From positions 1 to 45,926 of the forward strand of contig SRZB01000027.1 of the NCBI GenBank assembly GCA_004793585.1: 45,926 nt of DNA. Reading direction: 5' to 3'. Below, piece by piece: positions 6,844 through 15,507 of the stretch; within the stretch, counting starts at the first letter, position 1, and the number at the start of each line of letters is the position of its first letter. This stretch comes from Hominisplanchenecus murintestinalis (GTDB lineage: Bacteria; Bacillota; Clostridia; Lachnospirales; Lachnospiraceae). A program made the position numbers and the translations under genes. Below the pieces are notes generated by a model. That model did not search any database. It was given only the letters and a program-made list of their open reading frames with translations, and was not told the DNA's origin.

Positions 6844-8211
6844 ATGGTAAAGAGGCAGCAGGCCGCCGCCCAGGGTAAAGGCTTCGGGCTTTTGTTTGAA
6901 ATGGGCTGCGGCAAGACATTAACCGCGATTGCAATCGCCGGGGCAGCATACGAGAAGGGAGCCATTGAGAAGGTCTTAGTGGTTGCGCCTACTTCGGTTT
7001 GCAGCGTATGGCCGAAGGAATTTAAGGACTACGCGGACTTTAAATACAAGGTAAACGTACTTTTGGGCGATAAGAAAAAACGCCTGCAGGAGCTGGAAGC
7101 CCTTAACAATTTTCCTTTTAAGGCGCTTAAGGTTGCGGTCATAAACTACGAAAGCACATGGCGCGAGGGATTGTTTGAGGCGCTTCTTGATTGGAAGCCG
7201 GATATGGTTATAGCGGACGAGAGCCAGCGGATCAAGACGCCCGACGCCGAACAGAGTAAGGCCATGCACCAGATCGGGGACATAGCGAAGTATAAGCTCA
7301 TTCTTTCCGGTACGCCGGTACAGAATGACGCTATAGACCTTTTCAGCCAGTACAGATTTTTAAACCCTAACATTTTCGGCTATAACTTCTACGCTTTCCG
7401 GGGGCGCTACGCCATTATGGGCGGCTTTAACCGAAAGCAGATTGTAAGCTATAAGGACTTAGATCAGCTTATCCAAAAGGAGCATAGCATAGCTTACCGG
7501 GTAACGAAGGCGGAAGCGCTCGACTTGCCGGAGCAGACATTTTTAACGCGGTATATTCAGCTTGCAGGGAAGGAGAAACAGCTTTACGACAAAATTAAAA
7601 AAGACAGCTTCGCGGAGCTGGAGAACGGCGGCATGATAACAGCCCCGACCGTACTTACAAAACTTCTACGGCTGCAGCAGTTTACCGGAGGTTTTATCCA
7701 GGCGGACGAAGGGACGAAGCCGGAGCTTGTCTTTAAGGGGAAGCTAAACGCCCTGGAGGATATTTTAGAGGATTACGTTATAGGCGAGGGAAAGAAGCTG
7801 GTTATTTTCTGCCGGTTCCGCCCTGAGATTGACTTAATACAAAAGCTGCTTGAAAAGAAAAAGATACAGTACCGCAGCATATACGGCGACATCAAGATCG
7901 ACGACCGGGGGCCGATTGTAGCGGACTTCCAGAAGATACCGGAAATAAAAGTATTCCTTGCACAGATTGACACCGCAGGGCTGGGGATTACCTTAACGGC
8001 AGCCGACACTTGCGTCTATTACAGCGAAAACTTTAATTACGCAGCGTACAGCCAGAGCCTGGCCCGTATTCACAGAATAGGGCAGAGAAACATCTGTACA
8101 TATATTCATTTAGTAGTTGAGAAAACCGTAGACGAGATTATTTTAAAAGCACTTTCCAAAAAAGAGGACCTGGCAAAAACCATAGTAGACGATTGGAGGC
8201 AGTATTTTTGA
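6844..8211 (+). CDS. SNF2/DEAD-family helicase core
   Basis: A 455-residue superfamily 2 ATPase. Walker A EMGCGKT lies at residues 19-25, unusually close to the N-terminus, followed by the DESQ Walker B (about 124), SGTPVQN motif III (about 155), and a C-terminal RecA-like domain ending in LARIHRIGQ motif VI (about 405). These enzymes translocate on double-stranded DNA and take part in replication or recombination. The usual 80-100 residue N-terminal lead with the Q motif is missing and appears to be encoded separately at 5449-5835. The ribosome site GGAGG supports the ATG at 6844 as a genuine start. Confidence 0.88.
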   Translation: MVKRQQAAAQGKGFGLLFEMGCGKTLTAIAIAGAAYEKGAIEKVLVVAPTSVCSVWPKEFKDYADFKYKVNVLLGDKKKRLQELEALNNFPFKALKVAVINYESTWREGLFEALLDWKPDMVIADESQRIKTPDAEQSKAMHQIGDIAKYKLILSGTPVQNDAIDLFSQYRFLNPNIFGYNFYAFRGRYAIMGGFNRKQIVSYKDLDQLIQKEHSIAYRVTKAEALDLPEQTFLTRYIQLAGKEKQLYDKIKKDSFAELENGGMITAPTVLTKLLRLQQFTGGFIQADEGTKPELVFKGKLNALEDILEDYVIGEGKKLVIFCRFRPEIDLIQKLLEKKKIQYRSIYGDIKIDDRGPIVADFQKIPEIKVFLAQIDTAGLGITLTAADTCVYYSENFNYAAYSQSLARIHRIGQRNICTYIHLVVEKTVDEIILKALSKKEDLAKTIVDDWRQYF

Positions 8212-8414
8212 TGGAGGCTATTAAAGTAACCCGGAACCTTGACGGCAAGGGGCGCTTAATTCTTCCGAGAGATTTTAGAGAGGCCGCAGGCTTCGCAGCA
8301 GATGAACCGGTGGAAGTAGCGCTTATGACCATTGAGGGGAAGCAAGCCTTTGTAATCACGAAAAAGGAGTTGAAAAGATGGCAAAACAGACCGAGCGAAA
8401 AGAAGAAATTGTAA
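8211..8414 (+). CDS. SpoVT/AbrB-type DNA-binding protein
   Basis: A 67-residue protein. MEAIKVTRNLDGKGRLILPRD starts a swapped-hairpin AbrB fold (the GRLILPRDFREAAGF block is diagnostic). These dimers bind DNA as transition-state or antitoxin-like regulators. Start ATG 8211 overlaps the helicase stop (TGATG), so it is translationally coupled; the longer frame to 8193 is inside the helicase. No toxin partner is visible. It probably regulates phage transcription. Confidence 0.8.
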   Translation: MEAIKVTRNLDGKGRLILPRDFREAAGFAADEPVEVALMTIEGKQAFVITKKELKRWQNRPSEKKKL

Positions 8415-8614
8415 TTTGCAAGCACTGCGGCAAGCCGGAATATTGGGGCGCTATGCGCTGGCTTTCCGGGCGTTGCGCTTGCCGGAATTGTTACCGCAGC
8501 TTTTGGGAGGACCAGAATCACAAGCGCTACACCTGGGACGACTTAGACGGGCCGCGCCCGGCGCTTGAAGAATACAAAGAGCAGGAGGCAAAGAAATGCG
8601 AAAATACGAATTAA
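8378..8614 (+). CDS. Small zinc-ribbon protein
   Basis: A 78-residue protein with CKHCG near the N-terminus and CACRNC about 20 residues later, a plausible four-cysteine zinc ribbon. It overlaps the AbrB-like gene by 37 bases, with AAAAGGAG upstream, and also overlaps the next gene. Function unknown; nucleic acid or protein contact is likely. Confidence 0.68.
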   Translation: MAKQTERKEEIVICKHCGKPEYWGAMRWLSGRCACRNCYRSFWEDQNHKRYTWDDLDGPRPALEEYKEQEAKKCENTN

Positions 8615-9723
8615 GCATAAGCGCCGACTACGTCCCGGAGTGGGGAGTAGTTGAGGCAACAAGAGAATTTTTTCAAAATTCCATAGACGAGCAGACCAGG
8701 GACGGCAGCAACAAAATGTTTTTCAATTACGACAGCGAAACCCAGGTTATGCGGATCGGAAACAAGCATAGCGACCTGGATATAAAAACGCTTCTTTTCG
8801 GCGTAACCACGAAGGCAAAGGACAGCGAGATGATCGGGAACCACGGCGAAGGCTATAAGATCGCTACCGTTGTTTTCCTTCGTTTGGGGAAAAGCGTTGT
8901 TTTCTACAATTACTGCCGCCGGGAAATTTGGCGGCCCCGGCTTGTAAAATCCAGGAAGTACGACGGCGCCCTGGTTCCTACGTTCTTCGTTGAAAACGAA
9001 GCCATATGGAAGGAAGTACCGGAGCATAGCTTAATTATTGAGGTCGGCGGGATAACGCCGGAGGACTACGAGAAAATACAGAGTTGCAATTTACACCTGC
9101 AGGAGAATTACAGCCGCAGGGAAACCAGCTACGGCGCGATCCTTGACGACGAGGAATACATAGGCCACATTTTCGTCGGAGGGCTTCATATTTGCAAGGA
9201 CCAGCGGCTGGACATTGGAATCGACTTTAAGCCGAAGATCGTAAGATTGGAGCGCGACCGGAGCATGGTAAACAGCTTCGATGTTCAGTGGTACGCAGCC
9301 CGCATGATTGAGGAATTGAAGGACGCCGAAACCACAAAGAAAGCGCTTGAATCATACAGCGGGGTATATATCAATTCCTATTCAGTTCCGGCGGAGCTTC
9401 GGGACGAGATCGCGGAGGACTTCATGAACACACACGGAGCCAAGGCCGTCCCGGTAAGCGACCAGGGGGACATGGAAAAGATAAAGAAGCGGGGATATAA
9501 GCCGGTCATTGTTTCCCAGGCAAAGCGGGACGTTATTCTGAAATCGGAGCTTTACGCAGATATTAAAGCGGAAAACGATAAGGAGAGAGAAAAGGCCCGC
9601 CCGCTTTACGACCGTTTCTGCGAATTTGCAGAGAAGATCGAGAACCGGCTGGAGGAAAGCGAAGTAGCAACGCTTTATGAATTTTTGGACGAGATATCAG
9701 AGCTTGAAGAAAAGGAGGAATAA
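8596..9723 (+). CDS. GHKL (HSP90-like) ATPase
   Basis: A 375-residue protein with a GHKL ATPase domain. The N box EATREFFQNSIDE (residues 20-32) carries the acidic and asparagine residues that activate water and hold magnesium, and the ATP-lid glycine box GNHGEGYKIA is at 81-90. The rest is a transducer-like and helical C-terminal region ending in an acidic coiled coil. Such ATPases act as clamps (MutL, gyrase B, MORC, HSP90). It lies between helicase and primase genes, suggesting a DNA-processing role. It is not a histidine kinase, because no receiver or H box is present. Confidence 0.75.
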   Translation: MRKYELSISADYVPEWGVVEATREFFQNSIDEQTRDGSNKMFFNYDSETQVMRIGNKHSDLDIKTLLFGVTTKAKDSEMIGNHGEGYKIATVVFLRLGKSVVFYNYCRREIWRPRLVKSRKYDGALVPTFFVENEAIWKEVPEHSLIIEVGGITPEDYEKIQSCNLHLQENYSRRETSYGAILDDEEYIGHIFVGGLHICKDQRLDIGIDFKPKIVRLERDRSMVNSFDVQWYAARMIEELKDAETTKKALESYSGVYINSYSVPAELRDEIAEDFMNTHGAKAVPVSDQGDMEKIKKRGYKPVIVSQAKRDVILKSELYADIKAENDKEREKARPLYDRFCEFAEKIENRLEESEVATLYEFLDEISELEEKEE

Positions 9724-9725
9724 AA

Positions 9726-10175
9726 GTGGCAGATATTTTTACATTGATTGACGAATACAAGGGGCTGATGGACGAGAGGGACCGACTTAAGGACGCCACC
9801 ACGGAAAACAATAAGGCCCTGGAGAAAAAGCGCAACGAGCTGGCGCAGGCCATGATCGACGCGGAAAGCCCGAAGGTAAGCCGGGGCGGCTTCCTTTACA
9901 GCTTGCAGGATAAGACCAAGTACAACAAAATCGGCGGATGCGACGAGGACGGCTTTTTTGAAACATTGGAGGAACATGGGCTGGGGGATATTATTAAACG
10001 CACCGTAAACGCGCAGACCTTGAACGGAGCTATGGCGGGACTTGTTGAGGAAAACGACGGGGAGCTGCCGGAGGACTTCGAGGATTATATAAAGCCTTAT
10101 CAGTATTACGACGTAGCAAAGCGCAAGGAAACAAATAAGGCGGCAAAGAACGCCAAAAAGAAGAAGGGAGAGTAA
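9726..10175 (+). CDS. Hypothetical coiled-coil early protein
   Basis: A 149-residue protein from GTG 9726 with AAAGGAGG upstream. The N-terminal half is a long coiled coil (YKGLMDERDRLKDATTENNK), followed by a compact domain and a lysine-rich tail. This layout resembles nucleic-acid-associated accessory proteins in phage recombination modules, but I cannot name a family. It lies 2 bases after the GHKL gene and is clearly in the same operon. Confidence 0.68.
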   Translation: MADIFTLIDEYKGLMDERDRLKDATTENNKALEKKRNELAQAMIDAESPKVSRGGFLYSLQDKTKYNKIGGCDEDGFFETLEEHGLGDIIKRTVNAQTLNGAMAGLVEENDGELPEDFEDYIKPYQYYDVAKRKETNKAAKNAKKKKGE

Positions 10176-10177
10176 GC

Positions 10178-10729
10178 ATGGATGCATACGAGCAGATGGA
10201 GATTGACGTAAGGCTGGAATCGGAAAAGGACCTTAAAACCAACGTAGGGAAGGTTATTAAGTTCTTCTACGATAAGCGCCGGGTGGAGGCAGAGGAAAGC
10301 GGATGGCCGCTTAAGAGGGTAGAGAGCAAACATGAAGGCTACGGAATCGCGGCGGAGGCATACAGCAAGATCGGAGCCAAAGCAAAGGTCCTTAAGAACG
10401 GCATGGAGGACTATTTAAAACTTTTGCAGGTAAAGGGCGAGGACGGCGTGAGCATTTGCGGGGATATTTACAACCAGGCGCTGGAGCTTGCTATGGAGGC
10501 CATAGGGATGGCAGCAGACGCTACCCGGATATTGAACGACCTTTATTACGGCTACGACAGCCGGACGCCGATAGAGCAGGCCATAGCCGAAATGAAGGCC
10601 CAGGACGGCCAGGAGGGCGCCGAGTTTGAGGACGCGGAAGAATCCCAGGGCGAGGGCGAAAACGACGCCCAGGAGGCGCAGGAGAGCGCCGAGAGCTACG
10701 ATCCGGACGCAGAGCCGGAAGAAAATTAA
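10178..10729 (+). CDS. Hypothetical protein with acidic tail
   Basis: A 183-residue protein beginning 2 bases after the previous stop, with AAGGGAGAG upstream. The first 130 residues are helical, and the last 45 are dominated by glutamate, aspartate, glutamine and alanine. Acidic tails of this type occur on proteins that interact with DNA-binding partners or mimic DNA. No family recognised. Confidence 0.66.
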   Translation: MDAYEQMEIDVRLESEKDLKTNVGKVIKFFYDKRRVEAEESGWPLKRVESKHEGYGIAAEAYSKIGAKAKVLKNGMEDYLKLLQVKGEDGVSICGDIYNQALELAMEAIGMAADATRILNDLYYGYDSRTPIEQAIAEMKAQDGQEGAEFEDAEESQGEGENDAQEAQESAESYDPDAEPEEN

Positions 10730-10742
10730 AGGAGGGCATAGG

Positions 10743-11075
10743 ATGGCTTTAAAAGTAAATGAGATCGTAAAAGTTGAGGTTGAGGCCAGCGACGGCCAGG
10801 TCTTGAAGGAAGGCGACGCTATTATGCTTCGCATTAACCGGAGAACCCCGGAGGACGTCGTCTGCAGATACGCAGGGCTTTCAAACGGTTACTTTGTTAC
10901 CACTACCCTGGACGGGCAGCACGAAAACAAATACCGCCAGGCAAGCATTGAAACCTGTTACCACATTAAGGACGTAGAGAAGGTCCCGCCCCAGGCATTG
11001 AAGGAAGCGGGCAAGGATGCAGCAGAGGGAACAGCGCAGGACGCCGCAGCGTCTTTATTGACGCCGGGCGCATAA
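10743..11075 (+). CDS. Hypothetical protein
   Basis: A 110-residue protein with a strong AAAGGAGGG ribosome site and ATG at 10743; the longer open frame lies inside the upstream gene. It has a beta-rich N-terminal domain (VKVEVEASDGQVLKEGDAIM) and an alanine-rich tail. It is next to the SSB-like gene. No function can be assigned. Confidence 0.65.
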   Translation: MALKVNEIVKVEVEASDGQVLKEGDAIMLRINRRTPEDVVCRYAGLSNGYFVTTTLDGQHENKYRQASIETCYHIKDVEKVPPQALKEAGKDAAEGTAQDAAASLLTPGA

Positions 11076-11097
11076 ATAAAAAGGAGGACACAAAACC

Positions 11098-11901
11098 ATG
11101 GCAAAGAACGAATTGAAAGTAATAGACAGCTTCGACCTGCAGACCATAAGCGGAGATTTGGCGCAGGCAGTAGCGGAGGAAATGGACGGGCTGGGGAGCC
11201 TTCCGTTTGACCGCGTTAAAATTCCTTCCGGGGGCGGCCTTGCCTTCGAGGTTCCCGGAGAGGACGACGAGAACCCGGAGAGCGCAACGGAGATCGTAGG
11301 CGTTATTTTGGACCACCACCCGGTCAATGCATACTGGCGCGAGAAGTTCGCAGGCGGAAACGAGCAGCCGGACTGTTCCAGCTTTGACGGAAAGCAGGGA
11401 GTAGATCGGGAAACCGGAGAAATTAAGGACTGCGCGAGCTGCCCTTATAACCAGTTCGGCAGCGACGACAAGGGGAAGGCTTGTAAGAACGTACACCGCG
11501 TTTTCATTCTTCGGGAAGGGAACCCCGTACCCCTGGTGCTTTCCCTTCCGCCGACCAGCCTTAAATATATGCGGGACTATATCGCAAAGCGCGTTATTTT
11601 AAAGGGCTTCCGTTGTTGGCAGGTTGTAACCAGGATTACGCTGAAGAAAGAAAAGAACGCCGCCGGAATTGCATACAGCCGCGCCGTATTTTCCTTCGTT
11701 GGTAAGTTAAGCCCCGAAAAGGAAAAAGAGGCCGGAGTCATGAAGGACTTTATTAAGCAGCAGCACCGGCAGATCGACATAGGCGACGACGATTACGCAA
11801 AGACCGGCAGCAGTACCCAGGAGGGACCGGCAGCACCCAAAGCAGACGAAGCGGGCTTTATGAACGTACCGGAGGGCGCCGAGGATTTACCCTTTAATTA
11901 A
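11098..11901 (+). CDS. Putative ssDNA-binding protein with SSB-like tip
   Basis: A 267-residue protein common in Clostridia phage replication modules. It has a four-cysteine site (CSS...CASCPYNQFGS...GKACKN) within a beta-rich core, followed by a LPPTSLKYMRDYI block. It ends EGAEDLPFN, closely resembling the acidic EDLPF tip with which single-stranded DNA-binding proteins recruit partners. It sits just before the primase. Function as an SSB is inferred from tail and context, not from a recognised OB fold. Confidence 0.6.
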   Translation: MAKNELKVIDSFDLQTISGDLAQAVAEEMDGLGSLPFDRVKIPSGGGLAFEVPGEDDENPESATEIVGVILDHHPVNAYWREKFAGGNEQPDCSSFDGKQGVDRETGEIKDCASCPYNQFGSDDKGKACKNVHRVFILREGNPVPLVLSLPPTSLKYMRDYIAKRVILKGFRCWQVVTRITLKKEKNAAGIAYSRAVFSFVGKLSPEKEKEAGVMKDFIKQQHRQIDIGDDDYAKTGSSTQEGPAAPKADEAGFMNVPEGAEDLPFN

Positions 11902-11910
11902 GGCACAAAA

Positions 11911-11944
11911 GCCTGGGGGCGCGGGCGCTTACCCCCCCCCAGGC
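11911..11944. other. 9-bp GC hairpin between genes
   Basis: GCCTGGGGG (11911-11919) pairs perfectly with CCCCCAGGC (11936-11944) around a 16-base loop, including a run of nine C. No T-run follows, so it is more likely an RNA processing, stability or attenuation element than a classical terminator. Its first 13 bases, GCCTGGGGGCGCG, recur at 42649-42661 in the hairpin after the DGR variable repeat. Confidence 0.6.
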
Positions 11945-11971
11945 CAAAATAGACGGTTGGAGGATAAACGC

Positions 11972-12325
11972 ATGGAAAAGGTATACATTATTTCACGATA
12001 CCGGGCATTTACGGAACGGGGGCGTGAGTTTAACCGCAGGGTGGCGCGGTATTTCTGCAGGAAGGTTATTTTAGAAGGTAAGCAGCCTATAGCTCCGCAC
12101 CTTTACTATACCCAGTTTTTAGACGACGGGGACGAGAGGGAGCGGCGGATCGGAACACAGATAGGCATAAAAGAGCTTCGGGAAGCTGACGAATTTCTTT
12201 TAATTTTGATTGACGGGAAGATCAGCGAAGGGATGTACGCAGAGATCCGGGAGGCGACGAAGGAAGGGAAGCGCGGAAGAATAATATGCATGACCCGAAA
12301 AGAGATTGAGGAAGTGATGGAATGA
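11972..12325 (+). CDS. DUF4406-like / deoxyribosyltransferase-like protein
   Basis: A 117-residue protein beginning MEKVYIISRYRAF. It has the Rossmann-like layout of small phage DUF4406/DUF7768 proteins, related to nucleoside 2-deoxyribosyltransferases: YIISRYR at the start, HLYYTQFLDDGDE, then a LREADEFLLILIDGKISEGMYAEI block. Likely acts on nucleotides or their derivatives in phage metabolism. Start ATG 11972 is placed by GGAGG 10 bases upstream. It overlaps the primase start by 4 bases. Confidence 0.7.
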   Translation: MEKVYIISRYRAFTERGREFNRRVARYFCRKVILEGKQPIAPHLYYTQFLDDGDERERRIGTQIGIKELREADEFLLILIDGKISEGMYAEIREATKEGKRGRIICMTRKEIEEVME

Positions 12326-15096
12326 ACGCCGAGCAGCTTAACATTGACGATTTTGTAAATTACGAAACAGAATACCGGGCAATCATAAAAGGCGCGAAAC
12401 CAAGCGGCGGGAACCTTGTAGGCCGCTGTCCCTTCCACGACGACCAAAAAAACAGCTTTAGCGTAAATTTAAAGACCGGCCAGTGGCACTGCTTCTCAGA
12501 GGATCGCGGCGGAAATTTTATTGATTTTTGGGCGGAGCTTAACGGCGTAGACACCAAAGAAGCATATAAGCAGATTTTAGAGAAGTACGGAAAGCTGGAG
12601 GAACCGAAGCAGGATAAAAAGCCGAAGCAGGAATATAAAAATTATAGCCTTGCAGAATACACCTTTACAAAGCATTTGCCGGAGGACTTCTTAAAAGACA
12701 CTTGCGGCATCACCACGGCGAAAGACAAAGACGGCTCACAATACCTTAAAATGCCTTACTTCAACGAAGAAAACACAACCCCGATTTTTCGCAAGCGCTA
12801 CGGCGACAAGGAATTTAGATGGAGCTGGGGCAGTTCCGGGAAATTGATTTTATACGGAGATTGGAGGCTGCCGGAGCTACGCAAGACCGGCTGGGCCGTT
12901 TTGGTTGAGGGGGAAAGCGACACCCAGACTTTATGGTATTTGAAGGTCCCGGCGTTGGGCGTTCCGGGCGCAAGCAATTTTAACGCCCGGATGGTTCCAA
13001 AATTGCAGGACTTGAAACTATACATCCACCAGGAGCCGGACCAGGGCGGCCAGACGTTCCTGGCTAAAATTTGCCGGATATTGCAGGAGTCGGAGTTTGT
13101 GGGCGAGGTTTACACCTGGAGCTGCAAGCAGTACGGCGTTAAGGACCCTTCGGAGCTTTATCTTAAAGAGGGCGCAGAGAAGGCCACGGAGAAAATACAG
13201 AAGGCAATAAAACGGGCGCAGAAGATAGACCTTGACGACATATCCAGCGCGATCCCGGAGGCCATAAAGGGCGCACCCGTAAACCTTAGACAGCCGGAAG
13301 GCTGGATCTATTCAGAAAAGGGCATAAGCCACATAGACGAAAAGAAGGCGATACCGACCACGGTCTGCAGGACGCCGATCATATTAACCCAGCGCTTAAA
13401 GAGCATGGAAACCGGCGAGGAAAAAATAGAGATTGCCTTTAAACGGGACGGCCAGTGGAGCCGCGCTATATACCCGCGTTCTACGGTTTTTACTTCCCGG
13501 AACATAACAGCCCTTGCAGATTTGGGATGCACCATCACCAGCGAGAACGCAAAGCAGGTGGTGAGCTTCCTGGCCGCATTGGAGGCGGAGAACATAGACA
13601 TCATACAGAAGGCAGACTCAACGTCCACCTTCGGCTGGCAGACAAAAGGGCGCTTCCTTCCAGGACACGGGGACGACATAGTCCTGGATATTGAGCCATC
13701 CTTAAGAGGCTGGGCGGCAGCATACCACGCCGCCGGAACCTTCGAGGGATGGGTGGACACCATGCAGCCACACCGGAGCCGGGACAAGTTCCGCTTTATT
13801 TTGGCGGCCAGCTTCGCGGCCCCGTTGCTTCGGATATTACAACAGCGGATATTTTTTGTATATAACTGGGGCGGCAGCAAGGGCGGAAAGACCGCAGCAC
13901 TTAAGGCGGCGCTTTCGGCCTGGGGCGACCCGGAGCGCCTTATGGTAAATTTTAACGCCACCCAGGTCGCCCTGGAAAGGATGGCGGGCTTTTATAACGA
14001 CCTTCCACTCGGCATTGACGAGCGGCAGCTTGCAGGCCAGAAGCAGGAGAACCTGGAAAAGATTGTTTACATGATCGCCAGCGGAACCGGACGCGCCAGG
14101 GGCAGCAAGGGCGGCGGCTTGCAGGCGCTTAATACATGGCGCACCGTAGCCCTGGCAACCGGCGAGGAACCCTTAAGCACAGACACCACGCAGACCGGCG
14201 TAAGTACCCGTGTTCTGGAGATATACGGCGGCCCTTTCGACGACGAGAAGTCCGCCAGCCTTATGCACCAGCAGGCGCCCGTAAATTGCGGCTGGGCGGG
14301 GCCGGAATTTATAACCCGGCTTCTTGAAACAGACGAGCGCACCATAACGGATCAATACGAAAAGATGGTAGAAGAAATTTACGCAGCAGCCAACGGAACC
14401 AGCGGCGCCCACATAGCCGGGATAAGCGCGGTCGCCCTTGCGGATGCGATCATAGATACATGGATATTCAGAGAGGGAAAAGCGGAGCAAAACGGCCAAA
14501 ATTGTGACCAGGAAGCCGAAAATTGTTATCAAAACGGCGAAAAGCGTAAGAAAGCGCTTGAAATACGGAAGGAGTCATGGGAGCGGGCCGTACAGATGGC
14601 GAAAGCAATTATACAAGAACAGCTTACCGCAGGAGTAAGCGACGTAAACGAGAACGCGACACAATTTATAGTTGATTGGATATTGAGCAACCGCGCCCAG
14701 TTCGGGGACAAGGCAATCGGAACCTGCCTGGGCTTCATAAGTTCGACACAAGACAAGGCTTATATATTTCCTTCGCTTCTTAACCAGGCATTGACAAAAG
14801 CAGGATATAGCCCGCGAAAAACCATGAAATATTTAGCGGATAAAAATATTATTGCTTCCCAGCCCAAAAAGAACGGCGGCAGAGAATACAGTATTTCAAA
14901 ATGGTTTGATAACAGATCAAGCCGCTTTGTTGAATTTGATATAGGGAGATTTTCAAAAGCTATTGACCCATTGGAAGAAGATGAGGCAGCAGAAGCCGCA
15001 GGAATTAAGGAAAAACCGAAAGCGGAGGAATGGCAGCAATTAGACTTTGACACAAAGTCGCCTTTCGAGGAAGAAGAAACGGAGCTGCCATATTAA
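12322..15096 (+). CDS. Primase-helicase (CHC2 zinc finger, Toprim, DUF927)
   Basis: A 924-residue replication protein. An N-terminal CHC2-type zinc finger (GRCPFHDD with C36 and H39, then WHCF with C57) recognises template. A Toprim-like block VEGESDTQTLWYLK lies near residue 195. A DUF927-type helicase domain carries Walker A GGSKGGKTAAL (about 515) and the downstream IDERQLAG. The C-terminus is a charged linker and winged-helix-like region. It primes and unwinds DNA at the phage fork. The start overlaps the previous stop (ATGA). Iterons lie immediately downstream, as expected for an origin beside its initiator. Confidence 0.9.
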   Translation: MNAEQLNIDDFVNYETEYRAIIKGAKPSGGNLVGRCPFHDDQKNSFSVNLKTGQWHCFSEDRGGNFIDFWAELNGVDTKEAYKQILEKYGKLEEPKQDKKPKQEYKNYSLAEYTFTKHLPEDFLKDTCGITTAKDKDGSQYLKMPYFNEENTTPIFRKRYGDKEFRWSWGSSGKLILYGDWRLPELRKTGWAVLVEGESDTQTLWYLKVPALGVPGASNFNARMVPKLQDLKLYIHQEPDQGGQTFLAKICRILQESEFVGEVYTWSCKQYGVKDPSELYLKEGAEKATEKIQKAIKRAQKIDLDDISSAIPEAIKGAPVNLRQPEGWIYSEKGISHIDEKKAIPTTVCRTPIILTQRLKSMETGEEKIEIAFKRDGQWSRAIYPRSTVFTSRNITALADLGCTITSENAKQVVSFLAALEAENIDIIQKADSTSTFGWQTKGRFLPGHGDDIVLDIEPSLRGWAAAYHAAGTFEGWVDTMQPHRSRDKFRFILAASFAAPLLRILQQRIFFVYNWGGSKGGKTAALKAALSAWGDPERLMVNFNATQVALERMAGFYNDLPLGIDERQLAGQKQENLEKIVYMIASGTGRARGSKGGGLQALNTWRTVALATGEEPLSTDTTQTGVSTRVLEIYGGPFDDEKSASLMHQQAPVNCGWAGPEFITRLLETDERTITDQYEKMVEEIYAAANGTSGAHIAGISAVALADAIIDTWIFREGKAEQNGQNCDQEAENCYQNGEKRKKALEIRKESWERAVQMAKAIIQEQLTAGVSDVNENATQFIVDWILSNRAQFGDKAIGTCLGFISSTQDKAYIFPSLLNQALTKAGYSPRKTMKYLADKNIIASQPKKNGGREYSISKWFDNRSSRFVEFDIGRFSKAIDPLEEDEAAEAAGIKEKPKAEEWQQLDFDTKSPFEEEETELPY

Positions 15097-15109
15097 ACTA
15101 TACCTTCTT

Positions 15110-15408
15110 CCTATCGCCTAAAAAATAGGCGATAGGTTAGGCGATAGGTTAGGCGATATGTAAAAAACACCGAAAACAAGCGGGCTTTTAAGCCTATTAT
15201 ATATATTCTTACGCCCTATCGCCTATTATATAGGCTTTATTGCAAAATAAAAAAGGTAAGAAATTTTAGACCTTTTTCAAAAAGTACGGGTATATTTCCG
15301 AAAATTAGGCGATAGGCGATAGGAAATACATTTAAGCCCCATAAATACAAGATTTTATTCATGTCGCCAAAGAGAAATAAAAAGGCGATAGGAAGAATAG
15401 GCGATAGG
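15110..15408. other. Iteron cluster, probable replication origin
   Basis: Nine copies of TAGGCGATAGG or near matches lie in 300 noncoding bases. They are inverted at 15110-15120 and 15215-15225, and direct at 15126, 15138 and 15150 (12-bp period, the last degenerate), 15306 and 15313 (overlapping), 15383 and 15398. Between the clusters the DNA is AT-rich (15160-15300), suitable for strand opening. The position directly after the primase-helicase and the lack of any convincing gene support an origin. The initiator that binds the repeats is not identified. Confidence 0.78.
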
Positions 15409-15507
15409 AGGTGAGCGGCTACGGAAAAAGCAGAAAAATCCCTTGAAAAAGCGGCGGTAACGCTTGAAAAATACCGGAAAAACAAAACGCTTGTCCCGCC
15501 GGAGGAA

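Noticed and set aside
15110-15408. CRISPR-like repeat array
   Set aside because: Repeats are only 11 bp, occur in both orientations and have irregular 7-90 bp spacing. This is an iteron origin pattern, not spacers of constant length.
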